From Microcella frigidaquae (GTDB taxonomy: Bacteria > Actinomycetota > Actinomycetes > Actinomycetales > Microbacteriaceae), in NCBI RefSeq assembly GCF_014200395.1, contig NZ_JACHBS010000001.1, positions 558,001 through 622,000 on the forward strand: 64,000 nt of DNA, read 5' to 3'. The notes beneath the pieces were generated by a model. The model searched no databases. It saw nothing but the letters and a program-made list of their open reading frames with translations, and was not told the origin of the DNA. A program made the translations under genes and the position numbers. This document shows positions 42,942 to 51,177 of the stretch, one piece after another. The first letter of the stretch is position 1. Each line of letters begins with the position of its first letter.

Positions 42942-44231
42942 TCAGCCGCGCACCTGGCCGTCGCCGCGCACGATCCACTTGGTGCTGGTGAGCTCGGGCA
43001 GGCCCATCGGCCCGCGGGCGTGCAGCTTCTGGGTCGAGATGCCGACCTCCGCGCCGAAGCCGAACTCGCCGCCGTCGCTGAAGCGGGTCGAGGCGTTGAC
43101 CATGACGACCGCCGAGTCCACCTCGGCGAGGAAGCGCTCGGCGTTGGCCATGTCGCGGGTGATGATCGACTCGGTGTGCTGGGTCGAGAACCGGCGGATG
43201 TGCTCGAGCGCCGCATCCAGGTCGTCGACGATGGCGACGTTCAGCTCGAGCGCCATGTGCTCGGTCGCGAAGTCGTCGTCGGTGGCCGGCGGCAGGGCCG
43301 CGTCGACGGCGCGCGCTCGGGCATCGCCGCGCACGATGACGCCCGATTCGCGCAGGCGCTCGAGCACGGGCGGCAGCAGCCGCTCGGCGGCGTCGCGGTG
43401 CACGAGAACGGTCTCGACGGCGTTGCACACGCTGGGGCGCTGCACTTTGGCGTTGTGGACGATGTCGACAGCGATCGCCTCGTCGGCGGTCGCGTCGAGC
43501 ACGATGTGCACGACACCGGCCCCCGTCTCGATGACGGGCACGGTCGACTCGCGCACGACGGTCTGGATGAGGTCGGCGCTGCCGCGCGGGATCAGCACGT
43601 CGACGAAGCCGCGGGCGCGCATGAGGGCGGTCGCCCCGGCACGGCCGTGGGCGTCGATCGTCTGCACCGCCTCGGCAGGCAGCCCCGCGGCGGTGATGGC
43701 CGACTGGATCGTCGCGACCAGCACGCGGTTGGAGCTCTCGGCCGCGCTGCCGCCACGCAGCAGCACGGCGTTGCCGCTCTTGAGCGCGAGCGCGGCGATG
43801 TCGACGGTGACGTTGGGGCGGGCCTCGTAGATCGCGCCGACCACGCCGAACGGCACCCGCACCTCGCTCAGCTGCAGCCCGTTGGGGAGGCGCGACCCGC
43901 GCACGACGACGCCGACCGGGTCGGGCAGGGCGACCACGTCGCGCACGGCGGCGGCGAGGGCCCGGATGCGGGCCTCATCGAGGCGCAGCCGGTCGAGCAG
44001 CCCGGCCGACAGCCCGGTCGCCTGCCCGCGCTCGAGGTCGTCGGCATTGGCCGCGATGATCGCCGGCACCGCATCCTCGATGGCCGCCGCGATGGCCTCG
44101 AGGGCGGCGTTCTTGCGGGCGGTGGTGAGGGTCGCGAGGGCGCGCGAGGCCTCCTTCGCGGCCATCAGCTCGGTCGCGATGAGGGCGTCGGCGGGGGCGC
44201 TGGAGCGGGTGTCGGAGTCGGCGATCGACAT
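42942..44231 (-). CDS. proA: Glutamate-5-semialdehyde dehydrogenase
   Basis: The protein has 429 residues. It reduces gamma-glutamyl phosphate to the semialdehyde in proline synthesis. Conserved parts are PFGVVGAIYEARPNVTVDIA, NAVLLRGGSAAESSNR, the active cysteine in RPSVCNAVETVLVH, and FGFGAEVGISTQKLHARGPM. It lies 4 bases after proB, with which it works. A short N-terminal extension precedes the fold. Confidence 0.95.
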   Translation of the reverse strand: MSIADSDTRSSAPADALIATELMAAKEASRALATLTTARKNAALEAIAAAIEDAVPAIIAANADDLERGQATGLSAGLLDRLRLDEARIRALAAAVRDVVALPDPVGVVVRGSRLPNGLQLSEVRVPFGVVGAIYEARPNVTVDIAALALKSGNAVLLRGGSAAESSNRVLVATIQSAITAAGLPAEAVQTIDAHGRAGATALMRARGFVDVLIPRGSADLIQTVVRESTVPVIETGAGVVHIVLDATADEAIAVDIVHNAKVQRPSVCNAVETVLVHRDAAERLLPPVLERLRESGVIVRGDARARAVDAALPPATDDDFATEHMALELNVAIVDDLDAALEHIRRFSTQHTESIITRDMANAERFLAEVDSAVVMVNASTRFSDGGEFGFGAEVGISTQKLHARGPMGLPELTSTKWIVRGDGQVRG

Positions 44232-44235
44232 GCCG

Positions 44236-45039
44236 TCAGTCTACGGGGGCCGCCTCGAACCAGGTTCCGACGGGCTCGCCCGCGAGGGCCTGGGCGACCT
44301 TGTCGGTCGAGGTGAGCACGACGGGGATCCCCTGGCCGACGGCCAGCTTGGCCGCGGCGATCTTCGTGCTGGCTCCCCCGGTGCCCACGCCCGCGGCCCC
44401 GATCGAGCCGATCTCGACGCGCGCGAGGTCGTCGTCGTGCGGTACGACGGCGATGCGCTCGGCGTCCGGCTCGTGCGGCGGCTTCGTGTAGAGCGCGTCG
44501 ACGTCGCTGAGCAGCACGAGCAGGTCGGCGCCGATCAGCTCGCTGACGAGCCCGGCGAGCCGGTCGTTGTCGCCGAAGCGGATCTCCTGCGTGGCGACCG
44601 TGTCGTTCTCGTTGACGATGATGAGGATCCGCAGGCCGAGCAGGCGCTCCATGGCCCGCTGCGCGTTGCTGCGCGGGGTGGCGTTCTCGAGGTCGCCCGC
44701 GGTGAGCAGCACCTGCCCGGCGACGATGCCGTAGCGGTCGAGGCTCTCCTGGTAGCGGTGGATCAGCACGTTCTGGCCCACGGCCGCCGCCGCCTGCTGG
44801 GTGGCGAGATCGGTCGGGCGCGCGTCGAGCTTCAAGTACGGGATGCCCGTGGCGATGGCCCCGGACGACACCAGCACGACCTCCTGGCCGCGGGCGTGGG
44901 CCGCCGCGAGGGCGTCGACGAGCGGGCCGATCTGCCCCGCGTTGGCGCCGCTGATCGACGACGAGCCGACCTTCACCACGATGCGCTTCGCCGCGGCCAC
45001 GGCGGCACGCGTGCCGGAGCCCGTGCTGTGCTCAGTCAT
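44236..45039 (-). CDS. proB: Glutamate 5-kinase, without PUA domain
   Basis: A 267-residue amino-acid kinase: [44 protein letters not shown] and [15 protein letters not shown]. It phosphorylates glutamate, the first step of proline synthesis, and is usually feedback-inhibited by proline. The C-terminal PUA domain found in many enterobacterial enzymes is absent, giving the short form. ATG 45039 overlaps the obgE end. Confidence 0.95.
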   Translation of the reverse strand: MTEHSTGSGTRAAVAAAKRIVVKVGSSSISGANAGQIGPLVDALAAAHARGQEVVLVSSGAIATGIPYLKLDARPTDLATQQAAAAVGQNVLIHRYQESLDRYGIVAGQVLLTAGDLENATPRSNAQRAMERLLGLRILIIVNENDTVATQEIRFGDNDRLAGLVSELIGADLLVLLSDVDALYTKPPHEPDAERIAVVPHDDDLARVEIGSIGAAGVGTGGASTKIAAAKLAVGQGIPVVLTSTDKVAQALAGEPVGTWFEAAPVD

Positions 45040-46582
45040 CGCCCTCCTCGGCGGTTGATGCGGATGCGGTGTCATCGTCCCAGCGGCTCGCGTCGCGCTC
45101 GGCGATGCGCTCGGCCTCGAGGTCGGCACGGGCCGCCGCCTTGGCGTCCATGCGCTCGTGGTAGCTGTGCCGGCGTTGGGAGGTCGAGGGGCGCGTCGCC
45201 GCGTCGAGGCGCGGGTCGGTGCCGCGCGGCGCGGTGAGCAGCTCGGCGGCGCTGGTGAGGGTGGGCTCCCAGTCGAAGACGACGCCGTCGCCGGGGCCGA
45301 TCACGACGGTCGCGCCCGCGACGGCGCCCGCGGCGAACAGGCCGTCCTCGACGCCGAGCTTGGCCAGCCGGTCGGCGAGGTAGCCGACGGCCTCGTCGTT
45401 GCGGAAGTCGGTCTGGTGCACCCAGCGCTCGGGCTTCGCGCCGAGGATGCGGTACACCGGCCCGTCGCTGCCGCCCTCGACGACGATCCGGAAGTCCTTC
45501 TCGTTGACCGGCGCGGGCCGCAGCACGATGCGCTCGCGCACCACCGCGTCGGCGGCCTTCGCGGCGCGATCGGCCTCGACGATCTCGGCGAGCGCGAAGG
45601 TGAGGGCGCGCAGGCCCTCGCGGCTGACGGCGCTGATCTCGAACACCCGGTAGCCGCGCTGCTCGAGCTCGGGCCGCACGAGCGCGGCGAGGTCGCGCCC
45701 CTCGGGCACATCGACCTTGTTCAGGGCGATCAGCTGCGGACGCTCGAGCAGGGGCAGCTGCCCTTCGGGAACCGGGTACGCCGCCAGCTCGCCCAGGATC
45801 ACGTCGAGGTCGCTGATCGGGTCGCGCCCGGGCTCGAGGGTGGCGCAGTCGAGCACGTGCAGCAGGGCGCTGCAGCGCTCGACGTGGCGCAGGAACTCCA
45901 GGCCGAGGCCCTTGCCCTCGCTCGCGCCCTCGATGAGGCCCGGCACGTCGGCGACCGTGAAGCGCGACTCGCCCGACTCGACGACGCCGAGGTTCGGGTG
46001 CAGGGTCGTGAAGGGGTAGTCGGCGATCTTCGGTTTGGCGGCCGAGATGGCGGCGATGAGGCTCGACTTGCCCGCGCTCGGGTAGCCGACGAGCGCCACG
46101 TCGGCGACGGTTTTCAGCTCGAGCAGGACGTCGCCCTCCCAGCCGGGCGTGCCGAGCAGGGCGAAGCCGGGAGCCTTGCGCTTCGTGGTGGCGAGCGCGG
46201 CGTTGCCGAGGCCGCCCTGGCCGCCGGGCGCGACGACGATGCGCATGCCCGGCTCGGTCAGGTCGGCGAGCTCGGTGCCGTCGGCGTCGCGCACCACCGT
46301 GCCGACGGGCACGGGCAGCTCGAGGTCGGCGCCGGTGAAGCCCGCGCGGTTGTCGCCCATGCCGGGGCCGCCGTTGTCGCTGGAGCGGTGCGGGCGGCGG
46401 TGGTACGGCAGCAGGGTGGTCTCCTGCGCGGAGGCGACGAGCACGATGTCGCCGCCGTCACCGCCATTGCCGCCGTCGGGGCCGGCGAGCGGCTTGAACT
46501 TCTCGCGGCGCACCGACACGCAGCCGTGCCCGCCGTTGCCGGCGCGCAGGTGCAGGGTGACGCGGTCGACGAACGCGGCCAT
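45032..46582 (-). CDS. obgE: GTPase ObgE/CgtA
   Basis: The 516-residue protein has three domains. The N-terminal glycine-rich Obg fold has [13 protein letters not shown], then the G domain: G1 [18 protein letters not shown] and NKVD. A C-terminal OCT domain follows, then a tail of about 70 residues rich in charged residues that is typical of Actinobacteria. It binds the large ribosomal subunit and links growth to the stringent response. ATG 46582 is preferred over 46588 because GAGGGG then has a normal spacing. Confidence 0.95.
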   Translation of the reverse strand: MAAFVDRVTLHLRAGNGGHGCVSVRREKFKPLAGPDGGNGGDGGDIVLVASAQETTLLPYHRRPHRSSDNGGPGMGDNRAGFTGADLELPVPVGTVVRDADGTELADLTEPGMRIVVAPGGQGGLGNAALATTKRKAPGFALLGTPGWEGDVLLELKTVADVALVGYPSAGKSSLIAAISAAKPKIADYPFTTLHPNLGVVESGESRFTVADVPGLIEGASEGKGLGLEFLRHVERCSALLHVLDCATLEPGRDPISDLDVILGELAAYPVPEGQLPLLERPQLIALNKVDVPEGRDLAALVRPELEQRGYRVFEISAVSREGLRALTFALAEIVEADRAAKAADAVVRERIVLRPAPVNEKDFRIVVEGGSDGPVYRILGAKPERWVHQTDFRNDEAVGYLADRLAKLGVEDGLFAAGAVAGATVVIGPGDGVVFDWEPTLTSAAELLTAPRGTDPRLDAATRPSTSQRRHSYHERMDAKAAARADLEAERIAERDASRWDDDTASASTAEEGDD

Positions 46583-46634
46583 GGGCATCCCCCTCGCTGA
46601 TCGGTGGTTCTCTGTGCGGTGCTGCTGGAACGAC

Positions 46635-46662
46635 GAGGGGGCGGGCCGAAGCCCGCCCCCTC
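46635..46662 (-). terminator. Strong UUCG hairpin between rpmA and obgE
   Basis: On the minus strand GAGGGGGCGGGC pairs perfectly with GCCCGCCCCCTC across the loop TTCG, which is a UUCG tetraloop in RNA. It lies 23 bases after rpmA and 52 bases before obgE, so it may stabilise the ribosomal-protein messenger or reduce read-through into obgE. No T tract follows. Confidence 0.6.
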
Positions 46663-46685
46663 GCGTGGAATCTGTGTGTCGAGCG

Positions 46686-46937
46686 TCAGGCGCTGACGAC
46701 GTTGACGACCTTGCGGCCGCCCTTCTGGCCGAACTCGACCGAGCCCGCGGCGAGCGCGAACAGGGTGTCGTCGCCCCCGCGGCCGACGTTGGCGCCGGGG
46801 TGGAAGTGGGTGCCGCGCTGGCGGACGAGGATCTCGCCGGCCTTGACGACCTGGCCGCCGAAGCGCTTCACGCCCAGGTACTGGGGGTTCGAGTCGCGAC
46901 CGTTACGGGTGGACGATGCGCCCTTCTTGTGTGCCAT
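46686..46937 (-). CDS. rpmA: 50S ribosomal protein L27
   Basis: The 83-residue L27, [20 protein letters not shown], is a full-length match with no leader peptide to be trimmed. It sits at the tRNA 3' ends in the peptidyl centre. It lies 12 bases after rplU. Confidence 0.97.
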   Translation of the reverse strand: MAHKKGASSTRNGRDSNPQYLGVKRFGGQVVKAGEILVRQRGTHFHPGANVGRGGDDTLFALAAGSVEFGQKGGRKVVNVVSA

Positions 46938-46949
46938 GTGCGCGACTCC

Positions 46950-47258
46950 TTACTTGATGCCGGTGATCTTGACGCGGGTCAGGTCGGCGCGGAAACCCTG
47001 GCGCTTCTTGTACCCGGTCTTGTTCTTGAACTTCTGGATGACGACCTTCGGGCCGCGCAGATCGCCGAGCACCTCGGCGGTCACGGTGACCTTGGCCAGC
47101 TTCTTGGCGTCGGTGGTGACCGTGTCACCGTCGACGAGCAGCACGGGGGTGAGCTGGATGGTGCCATCCTCGCTCGCCTTGATGCGATCGAGGACGACGA
47201 CCGTGCCGACCTCGACCTTCTCCTGCCGCCCACCGGCGCGCACAACTGCGTAGACCAC
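46950..47258 (-). CDS. rplU: 50S ribosomal protein L21
   Basis: The 102-residue L21 starts at GTG 47258 ([17 protein letters not shown]) and ends with the conserved [14 protein letters not shown] region. GCAAAGGTG precedes the start. A leader of about 100 bases separates it from a good promoter at 47369-47397. Confidence 0.97.
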   Translation of the reverse strand: MVYAVVRAGGRQEKVEVGTVVVLDRIKASEDGTIQLTPVLLVDGDTVTTDAKKLAKVTVTAEVLGDLRGPKVVIQKFKNKTGYKKRQGFRADLTRVKITGIK

Positions 47259-47368
47259 GTTTCACCTTTGCTCTGTTTGGGAAGAATCTCGCCGGGAGCT
47301 GTCCCGCGAGACAACTCCTCGTACCGCAACATCTGCCGCGAGGAGACATTCTGGGGGGTGTCGGCGCA

Positions 47369-47397
47369 GGCATAGCCCAGCGCGCACCAACGGTCAA
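47369..47397 (-). promoter_or_regulatory. rplU-rpmA promoter
   Basis: Reading on the minus strand, TTGACC (47392-47397) and TATGCC (47369-47374) are separated by 17 bases, close to the housekeeping consensus. Transcription would begin near 47362, leaving a leader of about 100 bases before rplU. Confidence 0.7.
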
Positions 47398-47474
47398 GAA
47401 TAGCCGACGCGGAGAGTCAGGGTCAAACGGGCCCGATGCGGGCCGCGCTCGTCACCCAGCCTACAATCGCCAGG

Positions 47475-47747
47475 GTGACCGTGCTGATCGATGAGCCCAT
47501 CTGGCCCGCGCACGGTCGACTCTGGGGCCACCTGGTCAGCGACACCTCTCTCGAGGAGCTGCACGCCTTCGCGGTCGCCGCTGGGATCCCTCCGCGCGGC
47601 TTCGATCACGACCACTACGACTACCCGGAGGACCGCCGCGAGGCGCTCATCGCCCAGGGTGCCGTGCCCGTGACGGGGCGCGAGCTGGTCGCCCGGCTGA
47701 ACGCCGCGGGCCTGAGGGTCAGCCAGCGGGCCAAGCGCGGCCTGTAG
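47475..47747 (+). CDS. DUF4031 protein
   Basis: A 90-residue protein from GTG 47475: VTVLIDEPIWPAHGRLWGHL, then GIPPRGFDHDHYDYPEDRRE. This is the small DUF4031 family of Actinobacteria, with clustered His/Asp/Tyr residues that might hold a metal. No function is established. Single gene, divergent from rplU, and convergent with 47791. Confidence 0.85.
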   Translation: MTVLIDEPIWPAHGRLWGHLVSDTSLEELHAFAVAAGIPPRGFDHDHYDYPEDRREALIAQGAVPVTGRELVARLNAAGLRVSQRAKRGL

Positions 47748-47790
47748 CGCCCCGACGCGGCATCGCGAACCGCACCCGGGCGCCGCCCGC

Positions 47791-49266
47791 TCAGAAGTGC
47801 GGCGCGAAGCCCTCGAGCGTGCGAACCACGGCTCCCGTGGCGATGTCGATGACGACCGTCGTGACGCTGGTCGGGCGGCCGTTGACCGGCCTGCCGTCGG
47901 GCTGAGCATCCGCCACCGAGGGGGTCACCTCGACCGCGACGTACTGGTCGTTGGGCGAGAGGACGAAGTCGCCGATGCTGCCCCGGTCGTCGACCGTGCG
48001 GAACAGCACCCGGGCCTCCCCCGCGCCCTCGTCAGCGATCAGCAGCGAGACGATCGTGCCGCCGGTCTCATCGGGCACGGCCACCTTCTGCACGCGCAGC
48101 TCGCCGCGCGTGAGCCGCACTTCGCCCCCGAAGGCCAGCTGCCCGTTGACGAGCGAAGGCACCAGGCGGTCCTCCGTGCCGGTCGCGACATCGACGACGA
48201 CCTCGCCGAAGCCGTCGCCCCCGGTGACCCGCGTGCTGTCGGTCGACAGGGCGTACATCGTCGGCACCTGGCCGAACGGCAGCGCCAGGGGCGGCTCGGC
48301 GAGCTCGACCCGCAGCAGGCTCGTGTCGAAGGCGTGGACGACCAGGGTGCGGGCATCCGACAAGAATTCGGCGGCCATCGCGCGCAACGGAACCCCGTCG
48401 AGACCGAGAACCGGCTCGACGGCCGTCTCGGTGCCGAGATCGATCGCGGCAAGCGCCTCGACCCGTGCACCCTCCTGCGCCGGGTCGGGCACGAGCAGGA
48501 TCATCGCCAGCAGCGTTCCGCTCGGCGAGGGCACGAGACGCTCGATCTGGGCACCCTCCGGCAGGGAGAGGGTCTGCACGGTGCCGTCGGACGCGACCAG
48601 CTCGAGCACGCTGGTGCCGTCGGGGGCGTCGCGCGCGACGACGAGCAGCCCCTCCACGGGGGCGATGTGCTGGATGCCCTCCGCCGCGTACACGACCTCG
48701 CCGCGACCCGCGCCGTCCAGCGGGGCCCGGAGCACCTCGTCGACGGTCTCCCCGCGGTCGAGGTAGAGCAGGGTGGATCCCGCCGTGGTGAACCGGTGGG
48801 TGAAGGTGCTCGTGGCGTCGCGGCTGAGCGCCCCGACCTCGGTGACCTCGACGGTGTACTCGGTGCCGGCCCGCAGCGGCTGCTCGAACTGCACGATGAG
48901 CACGTCGTCCTGCACGAGGGTGGTGACCGCCGCGGCCGGCGTGACGGTGACCTGCTCGGCGGTGACCTCGGCGAGCGGCTGGTTGGCGAACAGCCGCAGC
49001 TGCTGGCCGGGCTGCTCGACGACACGCTGCGGGTCGACGATCGCCGAGCTCAGCTTCGGCCCCTGGAGGGCGCCGAGCAGCAGGAACACGGCCGACACGG
49101 CGCCGAGGGCGGCCACGAGCACCCAGAAGGTGCGCTCGAAGCGGCGGCGGTCGCGCTGCAGCCGCAGGCGGTGGGAGGCGGCGGCCACCCGGGCGTGTGC
49201 CGCGCTCTCGGCCGCGGCGCCCGCAGCCCCGGCGCCGGCGTCGGCGTCAGAAGAGGTAGGGCTCAC
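47791..49266 (-). CDS. Membrane-anchored Ig-like/beta-propeller protein
   Basis: The protein has 491 residues from GTG 49266. One helix lies at about 47-67 (TFWVLVAALGAVSAVFLLLG). An SbsA-type Ig-like domain follows (about 75-165, with QPLAEVTAEQVTVTP and PLRAGTEYTVEVTEVG). The last 320 residues are probable TolB/WD-like blades. It would be an outside-facing domain. The start lies inside the TIGR03943 gene (20-base overlap), so it is the last gene of the permease operon. Function unknown. Confidence 0.65.
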   Translation of the reverse strand: MSPTSSDADAGAGAAGAAAESAAHARVAAASHRLRLQRDRRRFERTFWVLVAALGAVSAVFLLLGALQGPKLSSAIVDPQRVVEQPGQQLRLFANQPLAEVTAEQVTVTPAAAVTTLVQDDVLIVQFEQPLRAGTEYTVEVTEVGALSRDATSTFTHRFTTAGSTLLYLDRGETVDEVLRAPLDGAGRGEVVYAAEGIQHIAPVEGLLVVARDAPDGTSVLELVASDGTVQTLSLPEGAQIERLVPSPSGTLLAMILLVPDPAQEGARVEALAAIDLGTETAVEPVLGLDGVPLRAMAAEFLSDARTLVVHAFDTSLLRVELAEPPLALPFGQVPTMYALSTDSTRVTGGDGFGEVVVDVATGTEDRLVPSLVNGQLAFGGEVRLTRGELRVQKVAVPDETGGTIVSLLIADEGAGEARVLFRTVDDRGSIGDFVLSPNDQYVAVEVTPSVADAQPDGRPVNGRPTSVTTVVIDIATGAVVRTLEGFAPHF

Positions 49267-50026
49267 GCGGCTGCTCCACCACCTCGACCGTGTCGGGGAT
49301 CAGCACGATCGGCTCGGTGCTCGTGCGCGAGGGGTTGCTGCCGAACGATCCCGAGATCTCGACCCAGGTGTCGGCGGGGTACTGCGCAGCCCAGCCGGGC
49401 AGGTACACGGGCACGCCGAGCGGCTGCGCGTCCACCGCGCAGCAGGTCACCGAGAAGCGCGAGACGTAGAAGAGGTTCTCCGGGTCTTCATCGTCGGGCA
49501 CCACGAAGCCGAGCAGCGCGGTCGCCGGGCGGTCGGCGTAGAACCCGAGGTCGCTGGTCTGGCGCAGCACGGCCGACCACTCGCGCACCGTGAACGACGC
49601 GACCGTGGCGGCGTCGGCGGTCGTCGCCGCCGCGAGAGCCTCGGCGTCGTCGCTCGCCGTCGCGTTGACCTCGCGCTGCTGCGCGGTGGCGGTCGAGAGG
49701 GTGGCGGGCGGCAGCACGACCATGCCGAGGGTGAAGACGCCGGCGATGCCCGCGGCCGTGAGGGCGAGCATCCGTTCGCGACGGGGCGGCGGCCCCGCAT
49801 GCTCGTCATCGTGGTCGCGGCGACCCGCGACGGCCAGCAGCGACAGCACGACGGCGATGCCCGCCATGGTCACCGTGAACAGGATGTAGCGCGGGTGGAT
49901 GTACAGCACGAGCTGGCCGGAGTACGCCAACCACAGCGTGACGACGGCCATGGTGCCGATGATGGCGACACCGCGCCAGCGCTGCACGGCTCGCCACAGG
50001 GGCGCGCGGGTTCCGGGCTCAGGCAA
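49247..50026 (-). CDS. TIGR03943/YcgQ-family permease partner
   Basis: The protein has 259 residues. Two helices at the start (VAIIGTMAVVTLWLAYSGQL, then the conserved YIHPRYILFTVTMAGIAVVL) and a third near residue 95, then a soluble DUF1980-like domain with FSVTCCAVDAQPLGVPVYLP and WVEISGSF. TTG 50026 overlaps the stop of the permease gene, and no better start is visible. The two families are nearly always paired; the partner role with a metal-type permease is inferred. Confidence 0.8.
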   Translation of the reverse strand: MPEPGTRAPLWRAVQRWRGVAIIGTMAVVTLWLAYSGQLVLYIHPRYILFTVTMAGIAVVLSLLAVAGRRDHDDEHAGPPPRRERMLALTAAGIAGVFTLGMVVLPPATLSTATAQQREVNATASDDAEALAAATTADAATVASFTVREWSAVLRQTSDLGFYADRPATALLGFVVPDDEDPENLFYVSRFSVTCCAVDAQPLGVPVYLPGWAAQYPADTWVEISGSFGSNPSRTSTEPIVLIPDTVEVVEQPREPYLF

Positions 50027-51128
50027 GGTAGTTCACCACCAGTCCGAGGGTCAGGCTGAGCAGGGCGACGACGGTGGTCAGCTGGATCAACGTGCGGGTC
50101 GAGTAGGTCGTGCGCATGAGAGCGAGCATCTTGATGTCGACGATCGGCCCGAAGACGAGGAAGGCGACGATCGAGCCGGGCAGGAACGTCGAGGCGAACG
50201 GCAGGATGAAGAACGCGTCGACGTTGGCGCACACCGAGATGATGAACGCGAGCAGCATCATCACGAGCACGCTGAACAGCGGGTCGCTGCCGAGGGCGAC
50301 GAGCACGTCGCGCGGCACGACGACCTGGATCGCGCCGGCCGCGAGGGCTCCGATGACGAGGGCAGGCATCAGGATGCTCGACTCGCGCACGAACAGGTCG
50401 AGGCTCGCCTCCCGCCGCGTGCGGGAGTGCCGGTGGCCGTCGTCGATCGCGCACTGCTCGGCGAACCGACCGGTGAGCAGGTTCATCGGCTCGGGGTGCT
50501 TGCTGAACAGCCAGCCGAGGATGTTCGCGATCGCGAAGCCTCCGAGCAGGCGCGCGACGAGGATGCCGTCGTCGAAGCCGAAGGCCTGGTGCGTCGTGAT
50601 GATCGTGATCGGGTTGAGGATCGGCGCGGCGACGAGGAAGGTCATCGACTCGGGCACCGAGAAGCCCCGACGCACGAGACCGCGCGCGAGCGGCACGTTG
50701 CCGCACTCGCAGACCGGCAGGAACATGCCGAACAGCGAGATGACGGCGCGGCGCCCCCACGGGTTGCGGGGCAGGATGCGGAGCAGCCAGTGCTCGGGGA
50801 TCCACACCTGCACGAGGATCGACAGCCCGATGCCGAGCACGATGAACGGCAGCGATTCGACGAGCACGCTGGTCGACAGCGTCAGCAGGTCCTGCAGGGC
50901 ATCCGGGACGCCCGCCTCGAGGTTCTGCGCCGTCCACTCACGCACGACGACGATGCCGATGACCACGGCGACCGCGGCGACGAGCCAGATGACGTGCACG
51001 AGCCGCGCGCGACGCGGGCCGTCGTGGGAGTGACCGTCGTGGCCGTGGCCCTGGTGACCGTGCGTGCCGTGACCGTGCGTGCCGTGGTCGCCGGCGCGCG
51101 CGAAGGTGTCTGCCGGCGTCTGGGTCAC
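50019..51128 (-). CDS. DUF318/ArsP-like permease with His-rich N-terminus
   Basis: A 369-residue permease from GTG 51128. The first 45 residues carry a His/Gly/Asp run (HGTHGHGTHGHQGHGHDG and more), likely cytoplasmic and metal-binding. The first pore half shows FGMFLPVCECGNVPLARGLV and APILNPITIITTHQAFG, the signature of the DUF318/YraQ/ArsP permeases; the second half has ISVCANVDAFFILPFAS and PIVDIKMLALMRTTYS. The CEC motif could bind soft metals or arsenicals. It overlaps TIGR03943 by 8 bases. Substrate unknown; a divalent or thiophilic metal is plausible. Confidence 0.82.
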   Translation of the reverse strand: MTQTPADTFARAGDHGTHGHGTHGHQGHGHDGHSHDGPRRARLVHVIWLVAAVAVVIGIVVVREWTAQNLEAGVPDALQDLLTLSTSVLVESLPFIVLGIGLSILVQVWIPEHWLLRILPRNPWGRRAVISLFGMFLPVCECGNVPLARGLVRRGFSVPESMTFLVAAPILNPITIITTHQAFGFDDGILVARLLGGFAIANILGWLFSKHPEPMNLLTGRFAEQCAIDDGHRHSRTRREASLDLFVRESSILMPALVIGALAAGAIQVVVPRDVLVALGSDPLFSVLVMMLLAFIISVCANVDAFFILPFASTFLPGSIVAFLVFGPIVDIKMLALMRTTYSTRTLIQLTTVVALLSLTLGLVVNYLA

Positions 51129-51177
51129 GCTTTCCGGTCTAGGGAGGCTCCTTGGCGGCGGCCCGGAGGCCGCGCGC

